From Nepenthes gracilis (taxonomy: Eukaryota > Streptophyta > Magnoliopsida > Caryophyllales > Nepenthaceae), in the NCBI GenBank assembly GCA_033239525.1, contig BSYO01000004.1, positions 11,136,037 through 11,200,036 of the forward strand: DNA of 64,000 nucleotides, in the 5' to 3' direction. Every line of letters begins with the position of its first letter. Within the stretch, counting starts at the first letter, position 1. The position numbers and the translations under genes were made by a program. The notes beneath the pieces are model-generated. The model was not told the DNA's origin. It ran no database searches and worked only from the letters and a program-made list of their open reading frames with translations. This document shows positions 32,430-43,664 of the stretch, in pieces.

Positions 32430-33128
32430 TGTTGCATCCTCGGATTCTTACTCTTATCAGGATTAGGATTTGACAATAATACCAAATACTGCTCATACGA
32501 AAAATAAAGGGGGAGTATGAGGATGGAAAGAAAGTGAGAGGACGAGGACTAATGCGCAGAGAGGTTTTTACGTGGAAAACCTACTTTTGAATAAGAAGGT
32601 AAAATTAAGGGACTTTAGTCTGAGAGCTGCTTTCACTATCTTGTGTTTGGTTATAAAGAAATTATAGGATGCGCTCAAATACGAGAGACTGACTTAATGT
32701 ATGGAAACTCTAGGAGTTACTCTTACAACATGAGCCGTTCTCTCTTTCTCTTTCTCTAATTGAGAGAAGTTCACGTGCGGCTAACGTGTGCCGAAGATCC
32801 TGTCACCAACTCTACAAATCCCTTTTCCCATGTCAGAAAGGTTGCGTGCATACTCGCCCGGTGTGACGTTTCCTTTGCAAGGTCGCGTGCTCTGCTGGCC
32901 ATCATTATTATTACAATCTAACATGATCAACCATCAAATCTCTGCTTTGCCATTTTTACAAGCAGAGTAGCGTCTGAGACCCATCTAGAGTCTATAGGCC
33001 ATAATGGACTTTAAGTCCACTGTGTTTCATGGGCTAGCTCTGGCGCATGAACCTCTTGGGCCTCTGCAGCATCAGGGCCAACTCTAGGGAAACGGATCTT
33101 TAACGCGGGCCTTAGGTATCAGTACTCA
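32430..33128 (-). repeat. Tat-2 3' LTR
   Basis: Plus strand starts TGTTGCATCCTCGGATTC and ends TCAGTACTCA. It matches the 5' LTR copy but lacks ~70 bp near its middle (around 32760) that the 5' copy has. Next to it (33129-33142) is a pyrimidine tract ACTAGCCCCCC, the polypurine tract on the minus strand. The end may extend 3 bp further (TTA), since both copies share it. Confidence 0.9.
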
Positions 33129-33145
33129 TTACTAGCCCCCCATAC
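33129..33145 (-). promoter_or_regulatory. Tat-2 polypurine tract
   Basis: On the minus strand TATGGGGGGCTAG lies directly before the 3' LTR, the position and composition expected for the plus-strand primer. Confidence 0.65.
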
Positions 33146-33839
33146 CAAAAGTTCAAAGATTTCAACATTTGGCATGTTTGCTGTCAGCGGAAATGCTTCC
33201 AGCATCAATTGAAGGCATTCTTTATTGAAATATGTCCGCGTCTTTTGCTCTTTGCAAATGTCCGCGGAAGTTATTGGAACCAAAAATCCGGGGACATGTG
33301 ACTAAAACGTCCGAGAACTCATTGAAGCTTGTACTTTGTCTAAAACATCTGGGAGATTTTTGGGTCTTTGGCATGACCATGGCGTTCAAAGACTTTTTGG
33401 AATTTTAAACACTGCTAGGCATTCACAAATAATCTCCGTCTTTGTATATTTTTCGGAGACCCAAAGATGTCCTCGGATTATTCTTTCCTTGACGCAAAGA
33501 CGTCTAAGTTCATTAAAGCACTTACGTTCAAGAATTTTCTCTAAGTCCAAGAGCTTGGCTTGCATCGTCATTTCTGCTATTAAAGCGCAATTAATGAGAT
33601 TGACGTTGCCTTGGAAACACAAAACCCACGATCTCTAGCAGCGTACGGGTGATTGACGTGTGGCAAGGGCAATGATGAACGTGTCTTTTTTGATTTTGAA
33701 GCCTTTTCAGCCATTTCAAATATGATTTCATCCTTCATTTTACACCACGCAACCCTTAAGATTTTTCTCTTGAACTCTTTGCTACCGTTTTCTCAAGTTC
33801 TTCTCTGCTTGTTTTCTTCTTTCTTCTTTCCCAACTTTC

Positions 33840-35460
33840 ATGACTCTTGGTGTTAAGGAAATCGCCTCTTGCCTGTCTATGAAGAATCTCGATACCATCC
33901 GCACAAAGTATGATATTCCTGGTACAATAGCGATAGTGGTCCCTAAGTCCACTGATAGGGCATGTAGCCCACCTGACGGTTTCATCACCATATACGAAGT
34001 CCACCTCAAGGGTGGGCTTCGCTTCCTTGTCCCACTGGAGCTGTATCACATTATGATTAAGCTAGGCGTCTCGTGTGCGAGATTACAGTCTAACGCCATC
34101 AGGTATCTTGTTTCACTTTGTGTTTTTTCTTATTGCCACCAAAAGGTGCTTGAGGTGTCTGTAGTGAAGGTTATATTTCGCTTTATTCATAACCTGGACA
34201 GGATTGTGACGATCCTACGTCCTGAGTTTGCTGTTATGAGTGGTGAAAATCCTGATTCTACAAAGAGGTGGAAAGATAAATTTTTTTTTTGGTGTCTGAG
34301 AGAACTAGGCTTTCTCCCTTATTTGGAAAAATGTGGCGAGTAAGCATTGCTTGGACACCTCCAAGGAAGAAAGAGAGGCTGCCAAGGAGGTCAGAGACTT
34401 GGTGATGGCCAACCTTGGCACCTTCAATGAGAATAAGAAGAATATTTGGTTGAGGTCTGCGACCTTGGTGAAAGCTAAGTGGGGGACTTAGGCCGAGGAC
34501 TCTGGCGCTATTGCTGCTCAGAAGAAGAAGAAGAAGAAATTGAGAAAAAAGGAGACGACCCTGAGGATCGAGGAGCTAATCGAGCGCCCAAAGAAGAGTC
34601 GCCGGACTGTGGCTTCGAAGAATCCGGTGGCCATTGTTGAGTACTTCTCGTCCGACGATGACAACACTGTTATAGCACCTCTAATGAAGAGGTTGAGACC
34701 TCCGTAGCCAATGCCAGTTCAAGAGACTGAGGGTCTCGGACCTTTGCCCACATCTGAGTCCTCGGGGCAGCCATCTGGGTCAGTGAGCCAGCCTGCGGAG
34801 CCACCCACTGCCCAACTTTCTCCTGATGAGTCAATGCTTGACATTCTTTGCGAGTTCACTGGTGAGGCCTCGAATTGGATTGACAATTCACCCGAGGTCA
34901 CTATTGAGGGACAAACCTTGAGGGAGGCTGAGATGGCTCAGACTGAGGAAGCAACGATGATGACAATTACAACGACTACCGCTGATGCTGCTAAAGCCAA
35001 GGAGTGTCATACTGCAGAGCTGCCTGTCGCAAAGGCTTCTGAGCCCGCATGCTTGGCAATCCAAGTTTACAATCCAGTGATGACGTCGTTTGCGGCTTCT
35101 AAGGATCCCCTGGTCAGGGACAATGCAAGGGCTTCACCTGCTGCTGGAGTAGATATTGGGGCTGAGATTTCTGTGGTGGAGGAGGCCGCAGCCACAGAAT
35201 TTAGGGAGCCTAAAACCCGTAGAGAGGAGAGCTCTTCTGGGTGTTCTTTTGTGACTAAGGTTTTCCTTTGTCTTCGCCTTGATTTTGTCATCTTTTTCTC
35301 ATACTTTACTGATTTGTTTTGCCTTTGCAGCTTCAGGATATGGCCGACGGTCTTAGCGCGATCACTAGTAAGGCTTTCCAAGCTTACGCAAAGCTGGAGG
35401 CTTCCAGGTCCCTGGGGGGTCACATCCAAAGTTTAGAACTCAAGCTCGCTGATCCGAGAG
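33840..35460 (+). pseudogene. Antisense extra ORF of Tat-2 (Transposase_28-like, putative gypsy-type)
   Basis: Transcribed opposite to gag-pol. An open frame at 33840-34343 begins MTLGVKEIASCLSMKN and contains CSPPDGFITIYEVHLKGGL and RFLVPLELYHIMIKLG. This is the pattern I know from the Pfam family Transposase_28 (putative gypsy-type transposon protein). After stops it continues with a Lys-rich stretch and an acidic, Ser/Thr/Pro-rich frame (34711-35250). An intron-like gap with a GT donor near 35257-35262 and TTGCAG at 35331 is followed by a coiled-coil-like segment (LSAITSKAFQAYAKLEASRSL). Antisense extra ORFs in the 3' region are known in Tat-clade elements such as Grande; their function is not established. 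This copy has at least three stops. Confidence 0.75.
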
Positions 35461-36067
35461 TCGCATTTCCACCCTGAAGGGCCAGCGGAAGGAGCAAGAG
35501 AGATTGCATGTTGTCCTTCGAGGGAGGAATCTCTTGCTAGAGTAGGAACTCAGGACTTCATTGAAGCATGAAGACATTTCACCAGCTCTTGAGCGCAAAT
35601 ACTGGGATTCCATTCATATGTGCCACCGGGTTATGAAGCTTTTGGTCTCGAGATTTCCTACTGCTCTCCTTGATCCAAGGAATTCCAGTGGCCAATGCAA
35701 GGACGTGTTGATTGGCATCCCACCACACTAGAGGTTTTCCACATCTTCACAGTCAGGGCTGTCTGGCTAACCAGAGTCTTCTGGATAGCCTGGATACTTG
35801 GAGTAGGTGGGACCTTCAATTCCTTAGTTGTTTTGTTGTATACATATTTTTTTCTATATATGCATACTGTTGTACACAGATCAATTTTATGAATAAAATC
35901 CAAATTGTTTAAATACAAACATCTTGTTTGTCTTTGTGGTTCTTTCTTAGACTTAGATTCTTAGAAAATTTCGGCCTTTTTAAGCAAAATGTTCGAACCC
36001 TTCGACCATTGTTGACCAAAGGTGAGACCTCTCAAATCTTTATACACTTGCTATTTCTAAACCCCCT

Positions 36068-36470
36068 AAGTTTTAGCTCAACCTCTTGAGGATTGTTTGG
36101 CTCTGTCAAGTTTTAGGTTTGACCTTTGGGGTCACTCGTCCTTGGGCGAGTTTTAATATCACCTCTTGGACCACTCGGTTTATTATCAAGTTTTAGTCAG
36201 ATCTCTTAGGCCGCTTGGATGCAGTGTTTTTATACGACCTCTTGGGTCGCTCGGATATAGCCAAGTTTTTATACGACCTCTGGGGCAGCTCGGGTATAGC
36301 CGAGTTTTTGTACGACTTCCTGGGCCGCTCAAATATAGTCGAGTTTTTGTACGACTTCTGGGGCTACTTGGCTATAACTGAGTTTTTGTATGACCTCTTA
36401 AGCCGTTCAAATATAATCGAGTTTTTGTAAGACCTCTTGGGCCGCTTGGACATAGTCAAGCTTTAGGACA
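36068..36470 (+). repeat. 39-bp tandem array in Tat-2 3' region
   Basis: A unit with the core GAGTTTTTGTACGACYTC repeats exactly every 39 bp at 36302, 36341, 36380 and 36419. More diverged units (39-41 bp) extend left to about 36068, making roughly ten in all. Because 39 is divisible by 3, an open plus-strand frame shows a 13-residue repeat, but I take this as a by-product, not a gene. It sits between integrase and the antisense ORF. Confidence 0.9.
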
Positions 36471-37071
36471 AGTGAAAGGAGTCCTATCCACTTGACTTAG
36501 GGGCAGCCTAAGTCATATTACTTTATGAGATGGTGTATGATCAATCAATGGAATGTAAAATGATAATTTGAACAAAAATTGTCATTTTATTTATGAAATG
36601 TGATACGGGCATATAATGTAAACAATATACATGTGTGTTTTACAAGCTTATTGATAATATCCCTTGAGGTGAGTAGTGTTCCATGTTCGTGGGACAAACC
36701 TTCCTTCCTAGGTGCGCAGTTTGCATGCCACATTTCGTAGGAACGCCGAGACAAAGAATGGTCATTTCTAATTTGGAGAGAGCTTGTTCTAGCCGGTATT
36801 TTTTTCTGGTTGCCTTTATGTTTCTCAGCACCAAGTCCCCTACCTCAATTTAGTGTGCTTTCACCTTTTTGTTGTAATACCGGGTGACCCTGTATTGGTA
36901 AACCGCAGTCCGCAGTCTTGCTGCATCTCAAACTTCTTCAAGAATGTCAAGGTTCTCCCGAATTTTCTGTACATTATTGAGGGGATTGAAGCTTTCCACG
37001 TGGAGGCTTGACAGCTCGACTTCCACTGGGATGACCGTCTTGACCCCATAATATAGACTGAAAGGAGTTTC

Positions 37072-37653
37072 TCATGTTGGCTCCCTCAGAGTTATCCTGT
37101 ACGACCATAGCATTAACGGACAATTGGTGAACCTCTTTCCAAAGAACTGGGTCTCATTATGAATCACAATGTATTCTAGGATCCCGAATCTGCACACAAT
37201 ACTTTTTCGGACAAAGTTTGTCGCATTCCGCTCAATTATGCGAGCTAATGGTATAACCTCAACCCACTTCATAAAGTAGTCAATTTTAATGATTAAAAAC
37301 TTTCTTTGTTCGGATGCTATCAACAAGGGGCCCAAGTATATCCAACCCCATTGTGCGAAGGACCAAGGTGATTGTAGAGCTCTGAGTTCCGTATGCGGCT
37401 GGTGGAAAAGGTTGTCGTAGACTTGACAATTTTCGCATTTTCGTACGAAATTCATGGTGTCATGCTTCATGGTTGGACAATAGTATTCTTGTCTCATAAG
37501 CTTGAATGTAAGGTTCTTGCTCCCAATGTGGCATCCATAAATCTCGATGTCCACCTCTCTGAGGGCGTAATTAGCCTCTTCTGAGGTAAGGCATCTCAAG
37601 TAGGGGCAGAGAACCCTCGACGGTACAGTCAGCCGCCCATGATAGTATACCAC
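37072..37653 (-). pseudogene. Tat-2 integrase
   Basis: The zinc-binding part (YLRCLTSEEANYALREV, CENCQVYDNL) is followed by the catalytic core (WSFAQWGWIYLGPLLIA, FLIIKIDYFMKWVEVIPLA). In the core, the usual TDNGTQF is IHNETQFF, so the second catalytic Asp is lost. The frame ends early at 37072. Integrase would join element cDNA to host DNA; this copy cannot. Confidence 0.85.
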
Positions 37654-37858
37654 CCTACCGTCTTCTTCACCTTCTTGGCCTCTTTTGCATCCTCGGGTAG
37701 TGTCCCATCAGATAAGTACCTTAGATAGGAGGTCATCCAGTTGTTAACCTCGAATATCTGCATCACTTCTATCTCGGAGTCTTCCACACTGGGTTTGTTG
37801 AGGACTTCATGTATTTCTCGGGCATATTACTCTGGGTCTCCCGAGGCTACTGTTTTTG

Positions 37859-38206
37859 TCAGGTGTCAGCCCTTTCGTTCTCTTCCCGTAGGATATGGAC
37901 TATTTCTACCTTCTCAAAAGCCGACATAAGCTCTCGGACCTTCGAGGGGTATTTGGACAGTTGTGGACTGTTGGCTTCGAAATTTCTATGGACTTGATTG
38001 ACGACCAACTCGAAATCGTTGTAGGCAATCAAATCCTTCGTAGAGAACTCCTTTGCCAATCGTAGTCCTGCAAGCAGGGCCTCGTACTCCGTCGCATTAT
38101 TAGTTGCTAGAAATCCGATGACTATTGAATATTTGATCTCTGATCCTTCAGGCGTCCTCAGCATAACGCTAACTCCACTATCATCCTTCATCGATGAGCC
38201 ATCCAC
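37859..38206 (-). pseudogene. Tat-2 archaeal-type RNase H
   Basis: MDGSSMKDDSGVSVML, NNATEYEALLAGLRLAKEF and AYNDFELVVNQV keep the D-E-D arrangement. The segment ends in REENERADT, the conserved C-terminal part. It matches the corresponding domain of Tat-1 (82-1230) in order and spacing. Frames on either side are broken. Confidence 0.85.
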
Positions 38207-38399
38207 GTGCAGAGTCCATGCTGTTGGGTTGTGTTAGTCCTCGACTTCAGAAGTGTCCGAGGATTCCTGAGTTGCTATCGTGGTTTTGAGGATAAAGTCT
38301 GCCAGGTCCTGGCCTTTTAAAGCAAGCCGCGGACGGAACTGTATGTCAAACTCATCCAACTCAATGGCCCACTTGACCAACCATCTCGACGTTTCTGGT

Positions 38400-39648
38400 T
38401 TTTACAAGATCGCTCTCAAGGGCTGATTATCAAGATGACTACTTTGTTCACCTCGAAGTATGATCTCAATTTTCGAGCGAAATAGATGAGCGCCAGAGCC
38501 ATTTTTCTGTGTGGGAATACCTTATCTCAGCGTCAGCTAAGATCTTGCTGATATAGTACGCAGGCTATTGCCTGTCATTTTGTTAACTTACCAAGCCTAA
38601 ACTTATGGTTTTGTCTGAAACTAAAAGGTATAGGTACAACTCCTCGCCTGTTTAAGAAGAAGTCAACAGAGGTGGGTTTGATAGATACCCTTTAAGTCCT
38701 CAGAAGGCTTCTTCATTGTCGGCCGTCCATTGAAAGCCATTATTCTTTGTCCCTCTCAGGGCCTTAAAGAATGGCAAATCCTTCACAGTCCGAGGGGATT
38801 CCATATCACGTCTTGATCTTCTCCAGATTTGTTTCAATCCCTCGGCGCGAAACAATATAGCCTAAGAATTTTTCAAACGTCACTCCAAATGTACATTTGG
38901 TTGGATTGAATTTCATCTGGTACGTTTTTAGGACGTTAAAGGTCTCGTCCAAATCTTGGATGTGGTGGTCGGTTATTTTGCTTTTGACGAGCATGTCGTT
39001 CATATAAACCTCCACGTTCCTTCCAATCTGGCCTTCGAATATTTTATTCATGAATCTTTAGTAAGTAGCACCCGCATTCTTGAGGCCGAATGGTATGACT
39101 TTGTAACAGTATGTCCCCTGGTTTGTCATGAATGATGTATGTTCCTCATCTTTTGGACTTATTCTTATTTGATTGTAGACTGAGTACGCGTCCATGAAAC
39201 TTAGAAATTTGTGGCCGGATGTCGAATCTACAAGAAAATTAATCCTCAGGAGTGAAAAATTGTCCTTCGGGCACACTTTATTGACACCTGTGAAATTTAC
39301 GCACATCCACCGCTTTCCGTTATTCGTTTTGACCATTACAATATTGGATAGCCAATCTGGATAGTGCACATCCCTTATGAATCTCGCGTCTAGAAGCTTC
39401 TTTACCTTCTCCCGGATTGCTACCAGCTTTTCCACTAAATAGTTCCTCCTCTTTTGCCTAACGGGCTTATGATTGAGATCTAAGTCCAATTTATGGACAA
39501 TTACTCCAATCAATATCACAGACATATCACTTGGAGTCCAAATGAAGACGTCCAAGTTCTTCCACAGGAAGTTGACAAGTTGGTCTTGGAAGGCTTGAGG
39601 CAAAAAACTTTCGATCGAGCCGGTCTTTTTTAGATTTTTGGGATCCAA
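38400..39648 (-). pseudogene. Tat-2 reverse transcriptase and first RNase H
   Basis: RT fingers and palm are at 39648-39058 (KRWMCVNFTGVNKVCPKD, FMDAYSVYNQIRISP, VIPFGLKNAGATY). A single TAA then precedes RFMNKIF. The frame continues at 39051-38806 with YMNDMLVKSK, where the YVDD catalytic box has lost its first Asp (N). The following RNase H (38400-38800) is fragmentary. Tat-1 has its stop 11 codons further on and keeps YVDD, so the two copies decayed independently. Confidence 0.85.
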
Positions 39649-39710
39649 AAGGACTAGGTCGATGGTTTATCCAGACTCGGCCTGTTGTAATATCATCTCA
39701 TCACGGAAGT

Positions 39711-40150
39711 TTAAGTCTTCCATGGGCTGAGGAAGAGGAGTCTAGATGATTTGGGATAGGTAGCATGTCTGTCTTGTAGTTTGGTCCCCGATGACCTCCC
39801 CAATCTCGTACGGTGTTGAAACATCATCTTCAAGTGTGGGATTGAGATTACAGCCCCGAAAGTGGCTAGGGAAGGGCATTTGAGAAACGCGTTATAGACT
39901 GAGGGCGAGTCTATCATCAGGAAGAAAAGAGTCTTCGATGATGTCCTTGAATGGGTCCCTAGTGTAACCTCAAGTTGGATGGCTCATATACTGACACCAA
40001 CTCGTTGTCCAGCCCATAGAGGGGCCCTTCAACTGCGGTCATTTGATTTCATTTGAGCCCTAACTTAAAGAAAGCTTTAAGATAGAGAACATTATATGAG
40101 TTTCCATTATTAATAAATACTTGTTTCATCTGGTAATCTAAGTTACCGTC
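39711..40150 (-). pseudogene. Tat-2 protease region
   Basis: The protease core on the minus strand near 40085-40150 reads VFINNGNSYNVLYL; the catalytic Asp is Asn, so it is inactive. Downstream, IDSPSVYNAFLKCPSLATF and AVISIPHLKMMF (39917-39711) match the protease/RT linker of Tat-1. Confidence 0.8.
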
Positions 40151-40439
40151 CGAAACAAGAGCTGTTACAATCAGGGGGTCAGAATGGGGGATATTACATG
40201 GGCCATATTTTTGTTACAAAAACTAACGACAACATCCCTAGATTGTACCCTTGGTTTCTTATTTTTCGCTGCTGGATCCTCCCGAGTGCCTCCTCTGGCC
40301 AGTCGGGTGGAAATCATATTGATCACCCTCGTGGCCACTCTGCCTCTTGATTGGTCAACCTCACCTGGCTCTGCTGCTTCGGATCACTATCCGGGTCTTT
40401 GCAGGAAGCGGTTGAGGTGACCTCTCTTGATAAGCTCCT

Positions 40440-41886
40440 CAATCTCCTTTACAATATCTTACGGTCATCGGTACCATGGCCTCCACAACGGTGATAGTGA
40501 CAGTATTTAGACTGATCACCACCTTTTGGGTTCTTTAACACTTGGGCCATTTTAAAAATTTTTCATCCTGAATCTGCATTAAGATATTAGTACGCGAGTC
40601 GTTCAAGGGAGTAAGGTTGATGGGCCTGTACTCCCTATAGACGTTCTACTCGGACTTCTGCTATTTCCTAGGTGCCCAAAAGTCTTGTTGGCCTTTGTGC
40701 CTCCTTTTCTCATCCGTTGTCTTCGAAGGGAGGCTCTCCACCTGGACGAGCCTCTTTGCATCGTTCTTTTCTTCGGCCGCAATGTAAGCTCTCGCTATGC
40801 ACTCGACCTCCCTGAACATCTACGAACCATTGTGTATGAGGTGCTTAAAGAAGCTACCTCCCTCCAGTGCGGACAGGAAAGTGGTCAGCTTGACCCCGTC
40901 AGTCAATTTTGGGATCTACCTGGCCTTGGATATAAAGCAGGACAGAAAACTCTTCAAGCTTTCCCTGACCCCTTGCTTTATGAGAGTAGATGCCATGGTT
41001 GCTTCTCAATCCTCTGGCTGGAAGCAAACTGGGAGAGAAAGGCTTCTGCCAGTTCGTTGAATGAGCGGATGGAGTCCGCAAGAAGCCCGTAGAACCAAAT
41101 TCTTGTGTCTCCCTTGAATGTTAAGGGGAAGTACTGGCACATCGTCGTCTCATCTAAGCCTTGAAGGCTCAGATACTCACGGAAGTGATCCAAGTGGTTC
41201 ATTGGATCCGCACTTCTATTGTACTCGTCAAGATTTCACATTTTAAACTTCGGGGGGAGCGGCCTCGTCCTAATCTCCTTTGTAAACGGAGATTTGTGGA
41301 GGTCAGCAACTCCGTCAGTATCGCCAAAAACTCGACGAAATACCCTATCGAGCTTTTTCTCCACCTGAGGCGTGGCCGTCATCTTCGTTTCGTTAAAGTA
41401 AGTGCTCAACTCATAGGGGTCTTGTGCAGCTTGCTGCCCCGGATGACTCCTAGTCCTCGGAGGGACCTCTTTGATAGGGGCTGCGTCTTGAACTGCGTGC
41501 TCCTAGTCGTCACGAACACAACGAGGATTTCACCTCTTTGGGCTTTCCTCCTGTATCCGAGGGCTTAAGCGCCCTTGGAGACGCGACAGGGCCCTATTAC
41601 TCAAGGCAACCTGCGTTTGAGGGTTCTTATGTTGAGCAGCTTGTTTACTGGGGTGTTTTTCCCATTTTTCCTCTTTTGGAACGTCGTGGTTTGGGAAGCC
41701 TTAGATGGCGCGTCCATCTTCGTACAAAAGCTCTGGACATCCTTGGACACATCGTCCATTCTCAAAGCCAGCGCCCGCACGTAAGGATCGGGATAATCCT
41801 CCACCCTGCCATAGGGTGCAGGGCCGTTGTTGCCCGAGCACACTTCTCTAACAGGAGCATTAGTTTGTCATCGGGTGTTCACCATT
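40440..41886 (-). pseudogene. Tat-2 gag
   Basis: Starts at ATG 41886 with MVNTR, then a TGA, then NGPAPYGRVEDYPDPYV-like sequence. The capsid core is at 41202-40978 (EYLSLQGLDETTMCQYFPL, LADSIRSFNELAEAFLSQF). The late-gag motif KYCHYHRCGGHGTDD is at ~40500-40445. Same architecture and same MVNTR start as Tat-1 gag. Disrupted by several stops. Confidence 0.8.
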
Positions 41887-41933
41887 TTTGAGTTTCTTGG
41901 GAAATGCGCTGAGTTAACTTTTTGTTACGTTTT

Positions 41934-41951
41934 TCCATAGACGGCACCAAA
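41934..41951 (-). promoter_or_regulatory. Tat-2 primer binding site
   Basis: The minus strand after the LTR reads TTTGGTGCCGTCTATGG, the same site as in Tat-1 (TTGGCGCCGTCTGTGG) with two or three changes. It fixes the inner LTR end at 41952. Confidence 0.85.
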
Positions 41952-42723
41952 TGTTACGTCATCGAATTCTTATTCTGATCAGGATTAAGATTTGACAGCA
42001 ACACTAAATACTGCTCATACGGAAAATAAAGGGGGAGTACGAGGATGAAAAGAAAGTGAGAGGATGAGGACAGATGCATAGAGAGGTTTTTATATGGAAA
42101 ACCTTCTTTTGAATGTGAATGTAAAATCATGGGACTTTAGTATGAAAACTACTTTCACTATCTTGTATTTGATTACAAAGAGATTATAGGATGCGCTCAA
42201 GTATAAGAGACTAATGACTTAATGTATGGAAACTCTAGGAATCCCTTTTACAACACGAGCCCTTCTCTCTTTCTCTATTTCTGCTAGTAAGAGTAAATGT
42301 TTGGATCTTTTATTTCGTAGACAGTTAATATATTTATAATGGTTGAGCTATTCATTGAAAAGAGTCCACATAGGGTTGGCGTGTACAGGAGATCCTGCCA
42401 CTAACTCTGTAAATCCCTTTTGACAGTGTCAGGAAGATTGTGTGTGTGCCTACCTGGTGTGACGTTTCCTCTGTAGGGCCGCGTACTTTGCTAGCCATCA
42501 TTCTTCTTACAGTTTGACATGATCATCCACCAAATCCCTATCACATCGTTTTTACAGATAGGGTAGCATCTAATACCCATCTTGAGTCCACGAGCTATAA
42601 TGGACTTTAAGCCCATTGTGTTTTCTGGGCCAACTCTGGCGCCTGGACCTTTTAAGCCTCTGATGCAGTAAAGCCCAATTCCAAGGAAATTAATCTTTAA
42701 CGTAGACCTTGGATATCAGTACT

Positions 42724-42728
<5 letters not shown>
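41952..42728 (-). repeat. Tat-2 5' LTR
   Basis: Plus strand TGTTACGTCATCGAATTC to TCAGTACTTATTA. Collinear with 32430-33128. It carries an extra ~70 bp around 42280-42350, so that segment was probably deleted from the 3' copy. A (TA)n tract follows directly at 42729-42752. Confidence 0.9.
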
Positions 42729-42754
<26 letters not shown>

Positions 42755-42840
42755 AGCATTTACTTTATATAATTTTTTTATAATATAAATATTTTAGTAC
42801 TTTAACAATTAAAAAAAATAAAAGAAACTTATGTCATAGC

Positions 42841-43072
42841 TTGTTTGTAATCTTATGAAAAAAGGATAACTAAAATTTAATAATTTGACTGACCCTTAAT
42901 TTATATTATTTTTAAAATTTAAAAAATGCAACAACACTCATATTCTTTTATTATTTTTATAATATGACTATTTTGATATTAACATTTCAAAAAACTTTTT
43001 TTAAACTTTATTTATACACTTTTTAACTATATAAAATAAAAACTATTGAATCTTAATAATGTGAGGGTTCCA
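42841..43072. repeat. AT-rich direct repeat, right copy
   Basis: Counterpart of 32096-32330. In addition AGCATTTACTTTAT occurs both at ~32392 and at ~42756, near the two element ends. Confidence 0.7.
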
Positions 43073-43494
43073 AGCCTTCCCTACTGTTACACGACGTACT
43101 CAACCACACTACCTGGGAAGCCAAACTCGTCCAGATTTATCGTAGCTTTCCCAACTTGAAAACACTGGCGATTAAACAGAAAAAATCAAATCCAGCAGAT
43201 GAATTCAATACACACCTTTTGCTCACAAAATTTTGAGATGGCAACTCTGAATCCTCTAATAAAATCTCCACAGCTGACTTACAACCCAAGAACTATCAAG
43301 ACAAAAGCCAATGAGTAATTCAAATGGTTCAAGTTAACCCTCATCAAATACCCTCATCAAATACACACCCATCTCACTACCTAGTTTTCAGTGGACAACT
43401 AGGTAAAAATACCGATCTAATTTCAAGTTCATAAGGCAAAAATTGGTAATACTGATCTAATCTCCACAGCTGCCTTTCTCTGCAGCAACCTCTT
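43073..43494. other. BTF3 3' flank
   Basis: Non-coding sequence immediately 3' of the BTF3 stop codon; it probably includes the 3' UTR. A short tandem duplication (ACCCTCATCAAATAC, twice) is at ~43337-43370. Confidence 0.5.
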
Positions 43495-43664
43495 TTAAGT
43501 GTTGCCCTTCTCCGCAGCTGCTTCAAATGTCTCCCCAGCAACGAGCTCGGGGATCACATCATCATCTTCTTTCTCTTGTGGGTTTGTACCATCAGTATTA
43601 GCATTAGGCGCCTGCTTTTGGAACTGCTCAGCAAGTTTCCTCAGGTTGTCCAAGTTATCCGGCC
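43495..43664 (-). CDS. BTF3: BTF3 exon 5 with stop
   Basis: 170 bp, acceptor TTGCAG at 43665, TAA at 43497-43495. Encodes [17 protein letters not shown] and the acidic C-terminus. Confidence 0.95.

Larger units (their letters stand above)
32430..42728 (-). mobile_element. Ty3 Tat-lineage LTR retrotransposon, full length (Tat-2)
   Basis: LTRs at 32430-33128 (3') and 41952-42728 (5') flank a ~8.8 kb interior. On the minus strand the interior reads PBS, gag, protease, RT, RNase H, archaeal RNase H and integrase, then a 39-bp tandem array and an ORF in the opposite direction. Every coding domain is broken; several catalytic residues are gone (protease, RT, integrase). I counted about 15 mismatches, mostly transitions, in the first ~120 aligned LTR bases, so the insertion is not recent. 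Flanking TATAT on both sides could be the target duplication but lies in (TA)n sequence. Confidence 0.92.

Noticed and set aside
36166..36430. Plus-strand frames encoding a 13-residue repeat (LYDLLGRSD type)
   Set aside because: A 39-bp tandem array is automatically open in some frames; no start context and no family. Listed as a repeat.
42724..42733. TATAT as the Tat-2 target-site duplication
   Set aside because: It does occur on both sides, but within (TA)n sequence, so the match has little weight; mentioned but not used to set borders.
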